In this document: piece after piece, positions 50,776 to 60,135 of the stretch
Layout of the letters: every line of letters begins with the position of its first letter
Numbering within the stretch: position 1 is the first letter of the stretch
Source: Magnetococcales bacterium
GTDB lineage: Bacteria > Pseudomonadota > Magnetococcia > Magnetococcales > Magnetaquicoccaceae
Reading direction: 5' to 3'
NCBI GenBank assembly: GCA_015231375.1
Contig: JADGBT010000008.1
Span: 1-64,000, forward strand
DNA length: 64,000 bases
Program-made: the position numbers and the translations under genes
The notes under the pieces: model-generated
What the model was told of the DNA's origin: nothing
The model's database searches: none
Seen by the model: only the letters and a program-made list of their open reading frames with translations

Positions 50776-52065
50776 TCACCGGGCATCCAGGTAGTCGCTG
50801 TACCACAGACCACCGAGAGGGATCCCTTCTTTCACCATGTTTTGGACGATTGGATCATGATTGGCCCGGCGGATGCTGGAAAAGCCATCCCGCCCCTTTT
50901 CAAGAACCCAGACTTCATCGGGGTCAAGCGCATCAACCAGGTATGGCTGGTGGGTCGTGATAAAGACCTGAGATCCCCCTTTGCGACCAGTGGCATGCTC
51001 CCGGAATTCCCGAGCCAGGATTTCCAACAATTTGTGATAAAGCCCGTTTTCCGGTTCTTCGATGCAAATAAAAGGTGGTGGTGTCGGGTCTTCCAGAAGC
51101 AGAAGATAGGCGAAGACCTTCAATGTTCCGTCTGACATTTGTTGAGCGTAGAAGGGATCCTTGAATCCTTTATCATTGAATCGCAACAAAAGTCTGCCAT
51201 CATCCGTTTTTCTGGTATCGATCCTGTCGATCCCAGGAATCCGCTCGGAAATCCTGGATAGAATACGCTTGAGTTTATCCTTGTGTTCCCGTTCCATGAA
51301 CTGAACAACGTTGCTGAGGTTGTCTCCATGCAGGTTCAAATGTTTCTGCGGCCCGGCAAGAGGCAAGCCGCGTGCCGCATCAGGCGTGAAATAACTGAGA
51401 TACCAACCTTCGATATATTGGCGAAACGCCGAGATTCTAGGGTGTTGCTTCAAGGAACCAAGGGTCGCGATTCCAAGTTTCCTGTTGTCAGAGAGTTCCA
51501 CCACTTCTGTCTCTGTACTCTCTTCGCTGTCAATTTCAAACAAATCGCGGAGAAACGCGTCCAAATCATCGGCCCTCCTCTCCTCATCGATTTGTTTCCC
51601 ATCCAGTTCACCTTTCCAGGCTACTCCCTTGCCACTGTTCAAGATCAGGAATGAAAATGGCCAGCCACGCGTTTGCCCGCTCCTGCGCTGGCGCAAACGT
51701 TCTTTCGATACAAAGGGACGACCAGTCCTATCCAGATCGATTTCAAGCTCATAGGTGATGGGTCGGGCATTGCCGTCTTCCTTGTAATAGACAATGAAAC
51801 CGATGGGTTCTTGAACGCCTTGCGAGCGGATGCGCTCAAAACCACCACGTCCGCGCATGTCGCACGCTTCTTCCACGCCTGCTTTCAGACAATCCGCCAA
51901 AAAGCCGAAAGCGTCGAACAGGGTGCTTTTACCGACGCCGTTCTTGCCAATCACAACGGTCATCGGAGTCAATGGCGATGCAGCCTGCATATTCCACAAT
52001 TTCCCCAAAGTCACGTCGCGCAAGGCTCGAAAATTTCTGATTTGGAACCCTTCGATTTTGGCCAT
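50776..52065 (-). CDS. AAA ATPase of OLD/ABC-type (anti-phage candidate)
   Basis: A 429-residue SMC/ABC-like ATPase. Walker A GKNGVGKST (about residues 41-49), signature-like QMSDGTLKVFAYLLLL, Walker B FICIEEPENGLYH and H-switch FITTHQPYLVDAL. This is the AAA_21 plan seen in AriA, GajA and RloC-type defence ATPases. Lower GC than flanking genes and a dedicated promoter suggest transfer. ATG at 52065; frame extension to 52101 has weaker support. Confidence 0.88.
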   Translation of the reverse strand: MAKIEGFQIRNFRALRDVTLGKLWNMQAASPLTPMTVVIGKNGVGKSTLFDAFGFLADCLKAGVEEACDMRGRGGFERIRSQGVQEPIGFIVYYKEDGNARPITYELEIDLDRTGRPFVSKERLRQRRSGQTRGWPFSFLILNSGKGVAWKGELDGKQIDEERRADDLDAFLRDLFEIDSEESTETEVVELSDNRKLGIATLGSLKQHPRISAFRQYIEGWYLSYFTPDAARGLPLAGPQKHLNLHGDNLSNVVQFMEREHKDKLKRILSRISERIPGIDRIDTRKTDDGRLLLRFNDKGFKDPFYAQQMSDGTLKVFAYLLLLEDPTPPPFICIEEPENGLYHKLLEILAREFREHATGRKGGSQVFITTHQPYLVDALDPDEVWVLEKGRDGFSSIRRANHDPIVQNMVKEGIPLGGLWYSDYLDAR

Positions 52066-52127
52066 TAGATCTTTTCCGTTCCAGGGCATGTTGACATTCA
52101 ATTCTTGGATTACACCTGCTTTGGGAC

Positions 52128-52156
52128 AGAATATGGATCAAACTATTGAAGATCAA
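52128..52156 (-). promoter_or_regulatory. Sigma-70 promoter of the AAA/TOPRIM module
   Basis: On the minus strand TTGATC (52151-52156) and TATTCT (52128-52133) with a 17-bp spacer place a start near 52121, about 56 bases before the ATPase ATG. Confidence 0.6.
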
Positions 52157-52206
52157 CCGATCCCAGACCCATCAATCTCAATCACGCTTCCCGAAAAGGA
52201 AACGGG

Positions 52207-52593
52207 TCAACGGGCCGGGACCAGAGGGGTGGCGAAGGCCGGAGGGGTGGCGAAGGCCGGAGGGGTAGCGAACGCCGGAGGGGTGGCGAAGGCCGGAGGG
52301 GTGGCGAAGGCCGGAGGGGTGGCGAAGGCCGAAACCGATGTAGCGCCCTGGGTGGCCGGCGTGGTCGGGGTGGCGCCCTGGGTGGTCGGGGTGGCCCCCT
52401 CCTGGGTGATCGGCGTGGTCGTGGCAGCCGGTGTGGAGGCCGTGGGCGCAACGGGGGTGGTCTGCTCGCCTCCGGCCCGGGTGGCGGAGGGAGAAGCGGC
52501 ACTCCCGCCTGAAACGCCCTCTGCGGAGGCCCACGCCCCGGAAGCCGACAGCAAGACCCCACACACCATCCAGACTGTCAACAAGACACGCAT
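52207..52593 (-). CDS. Secreted low-complexity protein with AFATPP repeats
   Basis: A 128-residue protein: signal peptide (ending near SGAWASA), a Thr/Ala/Pro stretch (TTQGATPTTPATQGATS) and six copies of AFATPP near the C-terminus. No domain recognised. GGGAG lies eight bases before the ATG, and the signal peptide supports that it is real, but it may be short-lived or non-functional. The repeat is also seen at DNA level. Confidence 0.6.
   Translation of the reverse strand: MRVLLTVWMVCGVLLSASGAWASAEGVSGGSAASPSATRAGGEQTTPVAPTASTPAATTTPITQEGATPTTQGATPTTPATQGATSVSAFATPPAFATPPAFATPPAFATPPAFATPPAFATPLVPAR
52225..52332 (-). repeat. 18-bp tandem repeat array
   Basis: About six copies of an 18-base unit (plus-strand GGAGGGGTGGCGAAGGCC) run through the end of the secreted protein gene, with one or two base changes per copy (for example AGCGAACGCC near 52267). 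In-frame; encodes AFATPP repeats. Confidence 0.9.
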
Positions 52594-52964
52594 GACTGTT
52601 TCTCCCGACCCCGGTTGCGCCGCTCCAAAGCCAAAAAACGCTTCAAGACCCCTTTCAGCCTATCACCTTCGACCCTGGCCGGACCACCTCAAAACCGTGG
52701 CGAACCTGTCTGCATCTTCAATCGAAAGCCCATCCAGACGATCCGCGAAAGCGGATCTCCCGCATCGCAACCCGCATTGTGCGCGGATTTCCGCAGGAGC
52801 GCGGCCATGGAATCGCTTTGCTGAAACGCCGACAACCCGCTATGATGCCTCCCGGTCCCGAACCGACACAACCCCGGCTGAAGCCCGCAAGACAGGCCGG
52901 TGAACCAAAGATTTCCGATTCAACCGTACCCTGGCCCCGGAGGGCCTGCCGAGGTGATTGCCCG
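52594..52964. other. 371-bp gap without a recognisable gene
   Basis: Lies between the divergent secreted-protein gene and the ABC-2 permease gene. An open frame runs from 52779 into the permease but lacks a ribosome site and homology, so I leave it out. No promoter, tRNA or hairpin stood out. Confidence 0.5.
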
Positions 52965-53735
52965 ATGCGTCGTTTTCTGCCCACGCTTTTGTTCATCCAG
53001 GTGTGGCGCCGCCATCTGATGGTGTGGCGCAAAAATGCCGCCTCGTCCCTGGTGGGCAATCTGGGAGAGCCGTTCTTGTACCTGCTGGGCATGGGCTACG
53101 GACTGGGACGCTATGTGGAGTCCATGGGGCCGGTGTCGTATCCGGTCTATCTGACCGCCGGCATTCTGGCCTCCAACTCCATGAACGCCGCCACCTTCGA
53201 GGCGATCTACGGAGGCTTCACCCGCATGACCCGCCAGCAGACCTTTCACGCCATGCTGGCCACGCCGGTGGGCATCGCCGACATCGTGGCCGGAGAGGTG
53301 ACCTGGGCCGCGACCAAATCCTTGTTTTCCGGATCGGCGATCCTGCTGGTGGGGGCGATCATGGGCGCCATTCCGGAAACCACCGCGCTGCTGGCCTTGC
53401 CGGTGGTGTTCTTGTCCGGGGTGGTCTTCGGATCTCTGGGAATGATCATGACCGCGATCTCACCCAATTATGATTTTTTCATGTATTATTTCACCCTGGT
53501 CATCACGCCCATGTTTCTGTTCTGCGGGGTCTTCTACCCCCTGGAAACCCTCCCGCTCCCGTTGCGGGTGATCGCGGAGTTTCTGCCCCTGACCCATGTG
53601 GTGGCCCTGATCCGTCCACTGACCACCGGAATGCCGTTTGAACATCCCTGGTGGCACCTGGGCGTGCTGCTGGCGTGCGCCATCGTGTTCTTTCCCTTGG
53701 CCGTCAAACACATCTCCCGGCGCATCATCGTCTGA
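52965..53735 (+). CDS. ABC-2-type transporter permease (NodJ-like)
   Basis: A 256-residue permease with about six spans and the ABC-2 features RQQTFHAMLATPVGIADIVAGEV and GVFYPLETLPLPLRVIAEFLPLTHVVALIRPLTTG, closest to NodJ-type exporters. The cognate ATPase is not adjacent. ATG at 52965 preceded by GAGGTGA at spacing eight. Probably exports lipid-linked or oligosaccharide substrates; unknown here. Confidence 0.88.
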   Translation: MRRFLPTLLFIQVWRRHLMVWRKNAASSLVGNLGEPFLYLLGMGYGLGRYVESMGPVSYPVYLTAGILASNSMNAATFEAIYGGFTRMTRQQTFHAMLATPVGIADIVAGEVTWAATKSLFSGSAILLVGAIMGAIPETTALLALPVVFLSGVVFGSLGMIMTAISPNYDFFMYYFTLVITPMFLFCGVFYPLETLPLPLRVIAEFLPLTHVVALIRPLTTGMPFEHPWWHLGVLLACAIVFFPLAVKHISRRIIV

Positions 53736-53800
53736 AAAGCACAACGTTCCAGCGATCACCCCTTGCCCGCAAGGATCGAACACCACACAATCAAAAAGGA

Positions 53801-53830
53801 TTGGCGAAAAGAACAGGATTCTCTTATAAT
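53801..53830 (+). promoter_or_regulatory. Sigma-70 promoter of the SCP-2 gene
   Basis: TTGGCG (53801-53806), an 18-bp spacer and TATAAT (53825-53830) give a start near 53837 and a leader of about 120 bases before the ATG at 53957. Confidence 0.65.
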
Positions 53831-53847
53831 CCAGGGCTATTTTGAAC

Positions 53848-53911
53848 CAAAGACCCGGTACGGGAGTCACCGGGTGCTGAATTGGTGAGGCCGACCCTGT
53901 CGGATCACGCG
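53848..53911 (+). ncRNA. Structured 5' leader of the SCP-2 gene (unidentified)
   Basis: Between promoter and gene, ACCCGGT pairs with ACCGGGT around ACGGGAGTC, and CCGAC pairs with GTCGG around CCT, giving two neighbouring hairpins. It does not match any riboswitch class I know. It may regulate expression or only be a stable leader. Confidence 0.35.
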
Positions 53912-53956
53912 CAGCCTGCACTCAAATAAAAGAAAATTCAAAGGAGAATCAAACAC

Positions 53957-54352
53957 ATGTCCGACCTGTTTTCCGCGCAATGGATGAACCGTTTCCAGAC
54001 CGAATGGAACAACGAACCCGACCTGTCCGATGCCCTGGCCAAGATCGGTTTCAATTCCACCATCGCCTATGGAATCGAAGGCGAGGACGCACCGCGCGGG
54101 GTGCTGGTGATCGAAGGTGGCAAGGCGATCAAAAGCGGCGCGTTTTCCGGTGAGGAAGTCAACTGGGATCTGCGCGCCAGCGAAGAGAACTGGGGCAAAT
54201 GGATCGAAAAGGGATTGGGCATGATGGGACTGGGCATGGCCTACACCACCCGCAAACTCAAGTTCGAAGTGGGCGACTACGGCGCGATGATCAAGGATCC
54301 CCGCATGGCCGGACCGTTCATCAAGTCCTTCACGGTGATGGGACGGGTGTAA
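53957..54352 (+). CDS. SCP-2 sterol-transfer-family protein
   Basis: A 131-residue cytoplasmic protein with the SCP-2 layout: RGVLVIEGGKAIKSGAFSGEEVNWDLRASEENWGKWIEKG followed by TTRKLKFEVGDYGAMIKDP, a hydrophobic-pocket fold that binds lipids or fatty acyl ligands. AAAGGAG lies upstream. It precedes the adaptor/RND genes by 86 bp; a CCCCGGC/GCCGGGG hairpin lies in the gap (54385-54406), without a T run. Confidence 0.85.
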   Translation: MSDLFSAQWMNRFQTEWNNEPDLSDALAKIGFNSTIAYGIEGEDAPRGVLVIEGGKAIKSGAFSGEEVNWDLRASEENWGKWIEKGLGMMGLGMAYTTRKLKFEVGDYGAMIKDPRMAGPFIKSFTVMGRV

Positions 54353-54438
54353 TCATCGGTTTTCCCACGGTTTGCTCGCATACGCCCCGGCCCAGCCAAG
54401 CCGGGGTATTCTCGCACGGTCAAGGGGGCACGCACGTC

Positions 54439-55623
54439 ATGACAAGCAAAAAAACGCTCACCGCGCTTTTCTCCGCGCTCCTGGTGACTCTGGCCGCGCC
54501 ACAAGCACGAGCCGAGGGGAACATCATCACGGTCGAAGCCGGATCCATCGGCGCCACCACCACGCTGGGCGGGACGGTGGTCCCCTTCAAAGAGGTCTCC
54601 TTCACGGCGCAAATGCCCGGACGGGTGGAATATCTGGCCGGCGTGGAAGGGGACTGGTTCAAAAGCGGTACGGTTCTGGTGGCCCTGGACAACGACGATC
54701 TGCTGGCCATGCGCCGTTCGGCCCAGGCCGCACTGGAAGCGGCGGACATCAACTGGAAAAACGCCCGGGTGCAATACACCCGTCAGGTCTACAGCGGCTC
54801 GGACTACGGCGGAGCCGACAACACCGGCATGGGCATGCCCCGCATGCTCGATTACATGGTCACCCGCCCCATGAGCAGCATGGTGGGTCTGGACAACCCG
54901 GAACTCTCCCGTCGCGCCCGGATCTACAACCAGGGCACCCAGATCGATCAGGCCCAGTCGGCCCGCACCCAGGCCCAGGCCAAACTCCAGGAACTCGAAG
55001 CCAAACTGCGGGATACCAAATCCATCGCGCCGTTTTCCGGGGTTATCGTGGCCAAACACATCGAAAAAGGCAATACCGTGCAACCCGGCATGCCGCTGCT
55101 CACCTTGGCCGACACCCGCCATCTGCAAATCAAGGTGGACATCCCGGCGCGCCTCATGCCGGGCCTCCAGAAAGATATGACCATCCCGGCCAAGCTCGAC
55201 GTGGGCGATACCCGCGTCGAAACCCGCGTGGCCCAGATCTATCCCATGGCCGATTCCCAACGGCATACGGTCACCGTCAAGCTCGACCTGCCCAAAGACG
55301 CCCCCGGCGGACCCGGCATGTACGCCGAAGTGATGATTCCGGATGTCAGCACCCCGGTGAAAAATCTGCCCATCGTGCCCAAGTCAGCGGTCATCTGGCG
55401 GGGCAGTCTGCCCGCCGTGCTGGTGGCCCCGGAACAGCGGGGCGGCGAACCGGCTTTGCGCATGATCCGTCTGGGAGGCTTTGTGGACGACAAATCGGTC
55501 AGCGTGCTGTCGGGATTGTCGATCGGAGAACGGATCCTCTCCACCCCGCCCAGCGGCATGGCCACGGACTGGAATCCCGCCGCCGGACAACCGGTGGGCA
55601 AAAAACTGGAAAAGCAGCATTGA
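54439..55623 (+). CDS. RND efflux periplasmic adaptor (HlyD/MFP family)
   Basis: A 394-residue membrane-fusion protein. Signal peptide (ALLVTLAAPQARAEG), lipoyl halves (VPFKEVSFTAQMPGRVEYLAGVEGDWFKSG and SIAPFSGVIVAKHIEKGNTVQPGMPLLTL), a coiled-coil hairpin between them (about residues 95-190) and a beta-barrel. It connects the inner-membrane pump to an outer-membrane channel; no TolC-type gene is nearby. ATG at 54439; the pump gene follows after about 100 bp. Confidence 0.9.
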   Translation: MTSKKTLTALFSALLVTLAAPQARAEGNIITVEAGSIGATTTLGGTVVPFKEVSFTAQMPGRVEYLAGVEGDWFKSGTVLVALDNDDLLAMRRSAQAALEAADINWKNARVQYTRQVYSGSDYGGADNTGMGMPRMLDYMVTRPMSSMVGLDNPELSRRARIYNQGTQIDQAQSARTQAQAKLQELEAKLRDTKSIAPFSGVIVAKHIEKGNTVQPGMPLLTLADTRHLQIKVDIPARLMPGLQKDMTIPAKLDVGDTRVETRVAQIYPMADSQRHTVTVKLDLPKDAPGGPGMYAEVMIPDVSTPVKNLPIVPKSAVIWRGSLPAVLVAPEQRGGEPALRMIRLGGFVDDKSVSVLSGLSIGERILSTPPSGMATDWNPAAGQPVGKKLEKQH

Positions 55624-55722
55624 CCCCTTCCGCATGACCGGCGTGGCCAACCAGACCCGCCGGTCAGGCTCCTCCCTCTCCCATCGACGGCCTTGAACCC
55701 AAGAGACCCGGAAGCGCGGACC

Positions 55723-58700
55723 ATGACGACGACCAGCAAAGAATCCCTCACCCCACCTCCCATCCCGACCACCATGCGACACGATCTCGGGGTGGCGGGA
55801 TCCATGGCCAAGATCTTCATCCATTCGCCGCTTTCGCCGCTGCTGCTGTTCGCCTGTCTGGCCATGGGCATCATGGGACTGATCCTCACTCCCCGACAAG
55901 AAGATCCCCAGATCTCGGTGCCGATGGTGGACATCTTCGTGCGCTACACGGGCGCGTCGGCAGATCAGGTCTCCTCGCTGGTGGCCGAGCCGCTCGAACG
56001 GATCATGAGCGAGATCAAGGGGGTGAAGCATGTCTACTCCGCCTCCCTGCGGGGCCAGGCCATGGTCACGGTGGAGTTCGACGTGGGCGAAGACATGGAG
56101 GCTTCCTTAGTCAAGCTGTATGACAAGATGGAATCCAACATGGATCTCATGCCCCCGGACGTGATGAAGCCCCTGGTCAAACCCAAGGCGGTGGATGACG
56201 TGCCGGTGGTCACCTTGACCCTGTGGTCCAACGACGTGGACGACTCGGCCTTGCGGATCTTGTCCTTGGATGTGCTCCAGAAACTCAACGAGGTGGAAAA
56301 CGCCAGTCAGGGATTCGTGGTGGGCGGACGACAGGAACAGATCCGGATCGAAGTCTCCCCGGAACGGCTCAACGGCTTCGGCATCAGCCTCGACCAGATC
56401 GCCCAGACCGTCCGCACCGCCAACAGCGAAAAAGGACTCGGCAGCGTGGAATCCGCCGATCAGGGGTTCCAGGTCTACTCCGGCTCCTTCTTGAAAAACG
56501 CCCATGACGTGGCCCGCCTCATGGTGGGCACCCAGGGAGGCAACCCGATCCGGGTGCGCGACGTGGCCGAGGTCTACTCCGGTCCGGAAGAGACCAGCCG
56601 CATGGTCACCTACACCACCGGCAAGGCCGCGCTGGATTCAAAAGGACTCAAGGCCGAACAGGCCCCGGCGGTGACCATCGCCATCGCCAAGAAAAAAGGC
56701 GCCAACGGCGTCACCGTGGCCAACGGCGTGCTGGCCAAGGTCGAAGAACTGAAAGGCCGTCTGATCCCCAGCAACGTGCATGTGGCCGTGACCCGCAACT
56801 ATGGCGAAACCGCCAACGAAAAGGTCAACGAACTGCTGTTCAAACTGATGATCGCCACGCTGGCGGTCACCCTGCTGGTGTGGTACACCCTGGGCTTCAA
56901 ACCCGCCACCGTGACCTTGATCGTCATCCCGGTGGTCATCCTGATGACCGTCTTCGCCGCCTTGATCATGGGCTACACCATCGACCGGGTGAGCCTGTTC
57001 GCCTTGATCTTCTCCATCGGCATCCTGGTGGACGACGCCATCGTGGTGGTGGAAAACATCTACCGGCGCTGGCTGCTGGAAGATAAATGTTGCCATCTGA
57101 TCTCCATCGACGCGGTGCGCGAGGTGGGCAATCCCACCATCCTGGCCACCTTCACCGTGATCGCCGCCCTGCTGCCCATGGGCTTCGTGCGCGGCATGAT
57201 GGGACCGTACATGCTGCCGATTCCGGCGCTGGGATCGGTGGCCATGGTCTTTTCGCTGTTCGCGGCCTTCATCTTCACCCCCTGGCTGGCCCAGTTGATC
57301 AAACCGAGCATGCGCTCCTTGCATCACCACTCGGACAAGGAACTCAAAGGCTCCGAACGGCTGGAACGGTTCTTCCGCTGGATCATCCCCGCGCTGCTGG
57401 ACAGCAAGATCAAAGGCTACGGCTTTCTCTTCGCGCTGGTGGGACTGTTCTTCCTGACCATGGTACTGTTCTACACCACCGGGGTGACGGTGAAGATCAT
57501 GCCGTTGGACAACAAGCCGGAATTCAATGTGGTCATCAACCTGCCGGAAGGCACGGCCATGCCCAAGACCGCCAATCTGGCCCAACGCATGACCCTGGCC
57601 CTCAAGGACCAGATCCCGGAAATCACCGCCATGCAGACCTACATCGGCACGGCTTCGCCCTTCAATTTCAACGGCATGGTGCGTCACTACTATCTGCGTC
57701 AGGACTCCTGGCACGCAGACATCCAGGTGCAACTGCTCCACAAGAGCAAACGGACGCGCACCAGCCACGACATCGCCATCAACGCCCGTCGGCTTCTCAC
57801 CCCCATGGCCAACGAGCTGGGAGGTCGCATCGAGGTGGTGGAGATGCCTCCGGGACCGCCGGTGCTGCAATCGGTGGTGGCGGAAGTGACCGGTCCGGAT
57901 GCCGAAACCCGGCGCCGTCTGGCCAAGGACATGGAAGCGATGTTCCGCAAATCCCCCTCTTTGGTGGATGTGGACACCTACATGCGCGAACCCTACGAAA
58001 TCTGGCGCTTCGAGGTGGATACGGAAAAAGCGGTACGCCGTGGCATCACCGTGGACGCCATCAACCGCAATCTGGGCATGGCCATGGGTGGCGCCCAGTT
58101 GGGGGATGTGAAGCGGGGCAGCGTGCTGGAACCGACCTATATCGTGATCCAGGTGCCGATGGAGGTGCGCTCCAACATCTCCAGCCTGGGCGATCTGCCC
58201 ATCAGCACCCCCCAGGGCAAAACCGTGCCGTTGGGTGAACTGGGTCGTTTCGTCAAACAACCCCACGATCCGATCATCTTCCACAAGGATCTGCGCCCGG
58301 TGGAGTACGTGACCGCCGAGGTGGAAGGCCGACTGGACGCCCCCATCTACGGCATGATGGACGTGGAAAAAATGTTGAAGGACTACACCGCTCCCGACGG
58401 AGTGAAGATCAGCGGCGAAATGATGGGTCCGCCCAAAAGCTACACCCAGTCGGCCTTCGAGTGGACCGGCGAGTGGACCATCACCTATGAGACCTTCCGG
58501 GATATGGGTCTGGCGTTTGGCGTGGCCTTGATTCTGATCTACATGCTGGTGGTATGGGAATTCGGCAATTTCTTGTTGCCCGCCGTGATCATGGCGCCGA
58601 TCCCCTTGACCCTGCTGGGCATTCTGCCGGGTCACTGGATGATGAACGCCAAATTCACCGCCACCTCGATGATCGGTTTCATCGCGTTGGCGGGCATCAT

Positions 58701-59406
58701 CGTGCGCAACTCGATCCTGCTGGTGGATTTCGCCCAGCAGGAGATCCTGCGCGGCACCAGCGTGCGCGATGCGGTGATCCTCTCCTGCAAGGCGCGCACC
58801 CGGCCCATCATCATCACGGCTTTGGCCCTGGTGGCCGGTTCCAGCGTGATCCTGGGAGACTTCATCTTCCAGGGCATGGCCATCTCCTTGCTGTTCGGCT
58901 CCCTGGTTTCGACCCTGTTGACCCTGCTGGTGATTCCGTTGGGATGTGTGAGCGCCAGCCACGCCTTCATCCATCCCGAATACTCCCCGCAATCGGTGCA
59001 AGGCATGCGGGACAGCGCCTGCGAGGCGGACCTTCCCCACCACCCGGCCGCGACCCCCGTCAAGCCCGCGATTCAAACCGGCGCGATCAAACGTCCGGGA
59101 GTGATGCAGACCATCTGGCAACATTTCTTCCCGGCCAAGGTCAAACCCAAACCCCGGCCCCGGCCCGTGGTGACGACCCCGCCACCCCAGCCCCCGGTGG
59201 TGCTGGATCCGGTGGAAACCCGCGACGCCGCACCGACGCCCCCCGCCACCCCTGACGCGGAACAGGAGTCCCGGCCCTCCACGGCGGTGGCCGCCGGTTC
59301 CACAGAGGGACGCGACGACGCCAAACCGGCCAAAGCGCCCACCCGTCGGGGCATCCGGCTGAAAAACGACCACAGCAGGGACGACTCCCGAGAGGGAGAA
59401 TCCTGA
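55723..59406 (+). CDS. RND-family efflux pump with C-terminal extension
   Basis: A 1227-residue AcrB-like transporter (usual about 1040). Two sets of six helices and two large periplasmic loops. The TM4 proton-relay pair is D437-D438 (ILVDDAIVVVEN); the TM10 position that is Lys in AcrB is Arg here (IIVRNSILLVDF, R995). After the last helix, about 150 residues rich in Pro/Lys/Arg form a cytoplasmic tail (VKPKPRPRPVV...). Start at ATG 55723 (GGAAG eight bases upstream); TTG at 55693 is possible. Substrate unknown. Confidence 0.92.
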   Translation: MTTTSKESLTPPPIPTTMRHDLGVAGSMAKIFIHSPLSPLLLFACLAMGIMGLILTPRQEDPQISVPMVDIFVRYTGASADQVSSLVAEPLERIMSEIKGVKHVYSASLRGQAMVTVEFDVGEDMEASLVKLYDKMESNMDLMPPDVMKPLVKPKAVDDVPVVTLTLWSNDVDDSALRILSLDVLQKLNEVENASQGFVVGGRQEQIRIEVSPERLNGFGISLDQIAQTVRTANSEKGLGSVESADQGFQVYSGSFLKNAHDVARLMVGTQGGNPIRVRDVAEVYSGPEETSRMVTYTTGKAALDSKGLKAEQAPAVTIAIAKKKGANGVTVANGVLAKVEELKGRLIPSNVHVAVTRNYGETANEKVNELLFKLMIATLAVTLLVWYTLGFKPATVTLIVIPVVILMTVFAALIMGYTIDRVSLFALIFSIGILVDDAIVVVENIYRRWLLEDKCCHLISIDAVREVGNPTILATFTVIAALLPMGFVRGMMGPYMLPIPALGSVAMVFSLFAAFIFTPWLAQLIKPSMRSLHHHSDKELKGSERLERFFRWIIPALLDSKIKGYGFLFALVGLFFLTMVLFYTTGVTVKIMPLDNKPEFNVVINLPEGTAMPKTANLAQRMTLALKDQIPEITAMQTYIGTASPFNFNGMVRHYYLRQDSWHADIQVQLLHKSKRTRTSHDIAINARRLLTPMANELGGRIEVVEMPPGPPVLQSVVAEVTGPDAETRRRLAKDMEAMFRKSPSLVDVDTYMREPYEIWRFEVDTEKAVRRGITVDAINRNLGMAMGGAQLGDVKRGSVLEPTYIVIQVPMEVRSNISSLGDLPISTPQGKTVPLGELGRFVKQPHDPIIFHKDLRPVEYVTAEVEGRLDAPIYGMMDVEKMLKDYTAPDGVKISGEMMGPPKSYTQSAFEWTGEWTITYETFRDMGLAFGVALILIYMLVVWEFGNFLLPAVIMAPIPLTLLGILPGHWMMNAKFTATSMIGFIALAGIIVRNSILLVDFAQQEILRGTSVRDAVILSCKARTRPIIITALALVAGSSVILGDFIFQGMAISLLFGSLVSTLLTLLVIPLGCVSASHAFIHPEYSPQSVQGMRDSACEADLPHHPAATPVKPAIQTGAIKRPGVMQTIWQHFFPAKVKPKPRPRPVVTTPPPQPPVVLDPVETRDAAPTPPATPDAEQESRPSTAVAAGSTEGRDDAKPAKAPTRRGIRLKNDHSRDDSREGES

Positions 59407-59407
59407 C

Positions 59408-60130
59408 ATGAAACCAGGCGCTCAGGGATGGTGGATTCGGGGAGTGGTTGCGGCGACCCTGCTGATGACCGCCGGGCCGCTGTTCGCCTTCGAGGATCCA
59501 TACCCGCCACGGGAATCAGGCGACGCCCGGAACGACACGCGAAGGGAGTCCGGGCGTGCGCTTTCCGCGCTGTCTCCGGTCGCGACCGCCCGCCCGCGTG
59601 GCCCCGACGCCACCGTGCTGGCCCTGAATCTGCTCGACCCCCCTGCCGAAGAAACGGAGAAGAGCCGCCCCCGTCCACCGGGCTCCTCCAGCGGAACGCC
59701 CCATCCCACGACCAAAAATCCTCCGGTCCAGAACCGCTCCAGGACACCGGCCCTGGAGCCGCCCCCCCCGGAACGGTCCACGACTCCCGCCGCCGCCACG
59801 CCGGACCGGCGTCCCGCGAAGCCCTCCCGCGACGCGGCCACCGGTTCCCGCGAACTGCTGGATGATCCCTACTTCATCGGGGAGACGCCTTCGGTCCTCG
59901 CGCCGGGGACTGATCCCCGCTCCCCCGCTTCCAGTCTGCCCGACGCCGCTTCCGGTGGTCTGCCCGGCGCCGCCTCCGGTCTGGAGGAAGAACTGGATCT
60001 GGAACGGGCCATGCCACGAGGCGGCACCCTCACCTTGCCGTCCGGACCACTCACCCAGCCTGCGGAGGCCACGGAAGGGTGGAATCCGGCAGGGGAATGG
60101 TACGGACAGGACAGCACTCCCTGGAGGTGA
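59408..60130 (+). CDS. Secreted Pro/Arg-rich protein, downstream of the RND pump
   Basis: A 240-residue protein with a signal peptide (LLMTAGPLFAF) and a low-complexity Pro/Arg/Thr body. No domain recognised. It starts one base after the pump stop and ends overlapping the next gene, so it is part of the same transcript. Confidence 0.65.
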   Translation: MKPGAQGWWIRGVVAATLLMTAGPLFAFEDPYPPRESGDARNDTRRESGRALSALSPVATARPRGPDATVLALNLLDPPAEETEKSRPRPPGSSSGTPHPTTKNPPVQNRSRTPALEPPPPERSTTPAAATPDRRPAKPSRDAATGSRELLDDPYFIGETPSVLAPGTDPRSPASSLPDAASGGLPGAASGLEEELDLERAMPRGGTLTLPSGPLTQPAEATEGWNPAGEWYGQDSTPWR

Positions 60131-60135
60131 CACGT

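Noticed and set aside
52225-52332. Possible CRISPR array
   Set aside because: Units are directly adjacent 18-mers with no spacers and lie in frame in a secreted protein.
54385-54406. CCCCGGC/GCCGGGG hairpin after the SCP-2 gene as a terminator
   Set aside because: No T run follows, so a firm terminator call is not justified; mentioned with the gene.
56638-59409. 923-codon open frame antisense to the RND pump
   Set aside because: Same reason: strong homology on the plus strand and His/Gln-rich translation on the minus strand.
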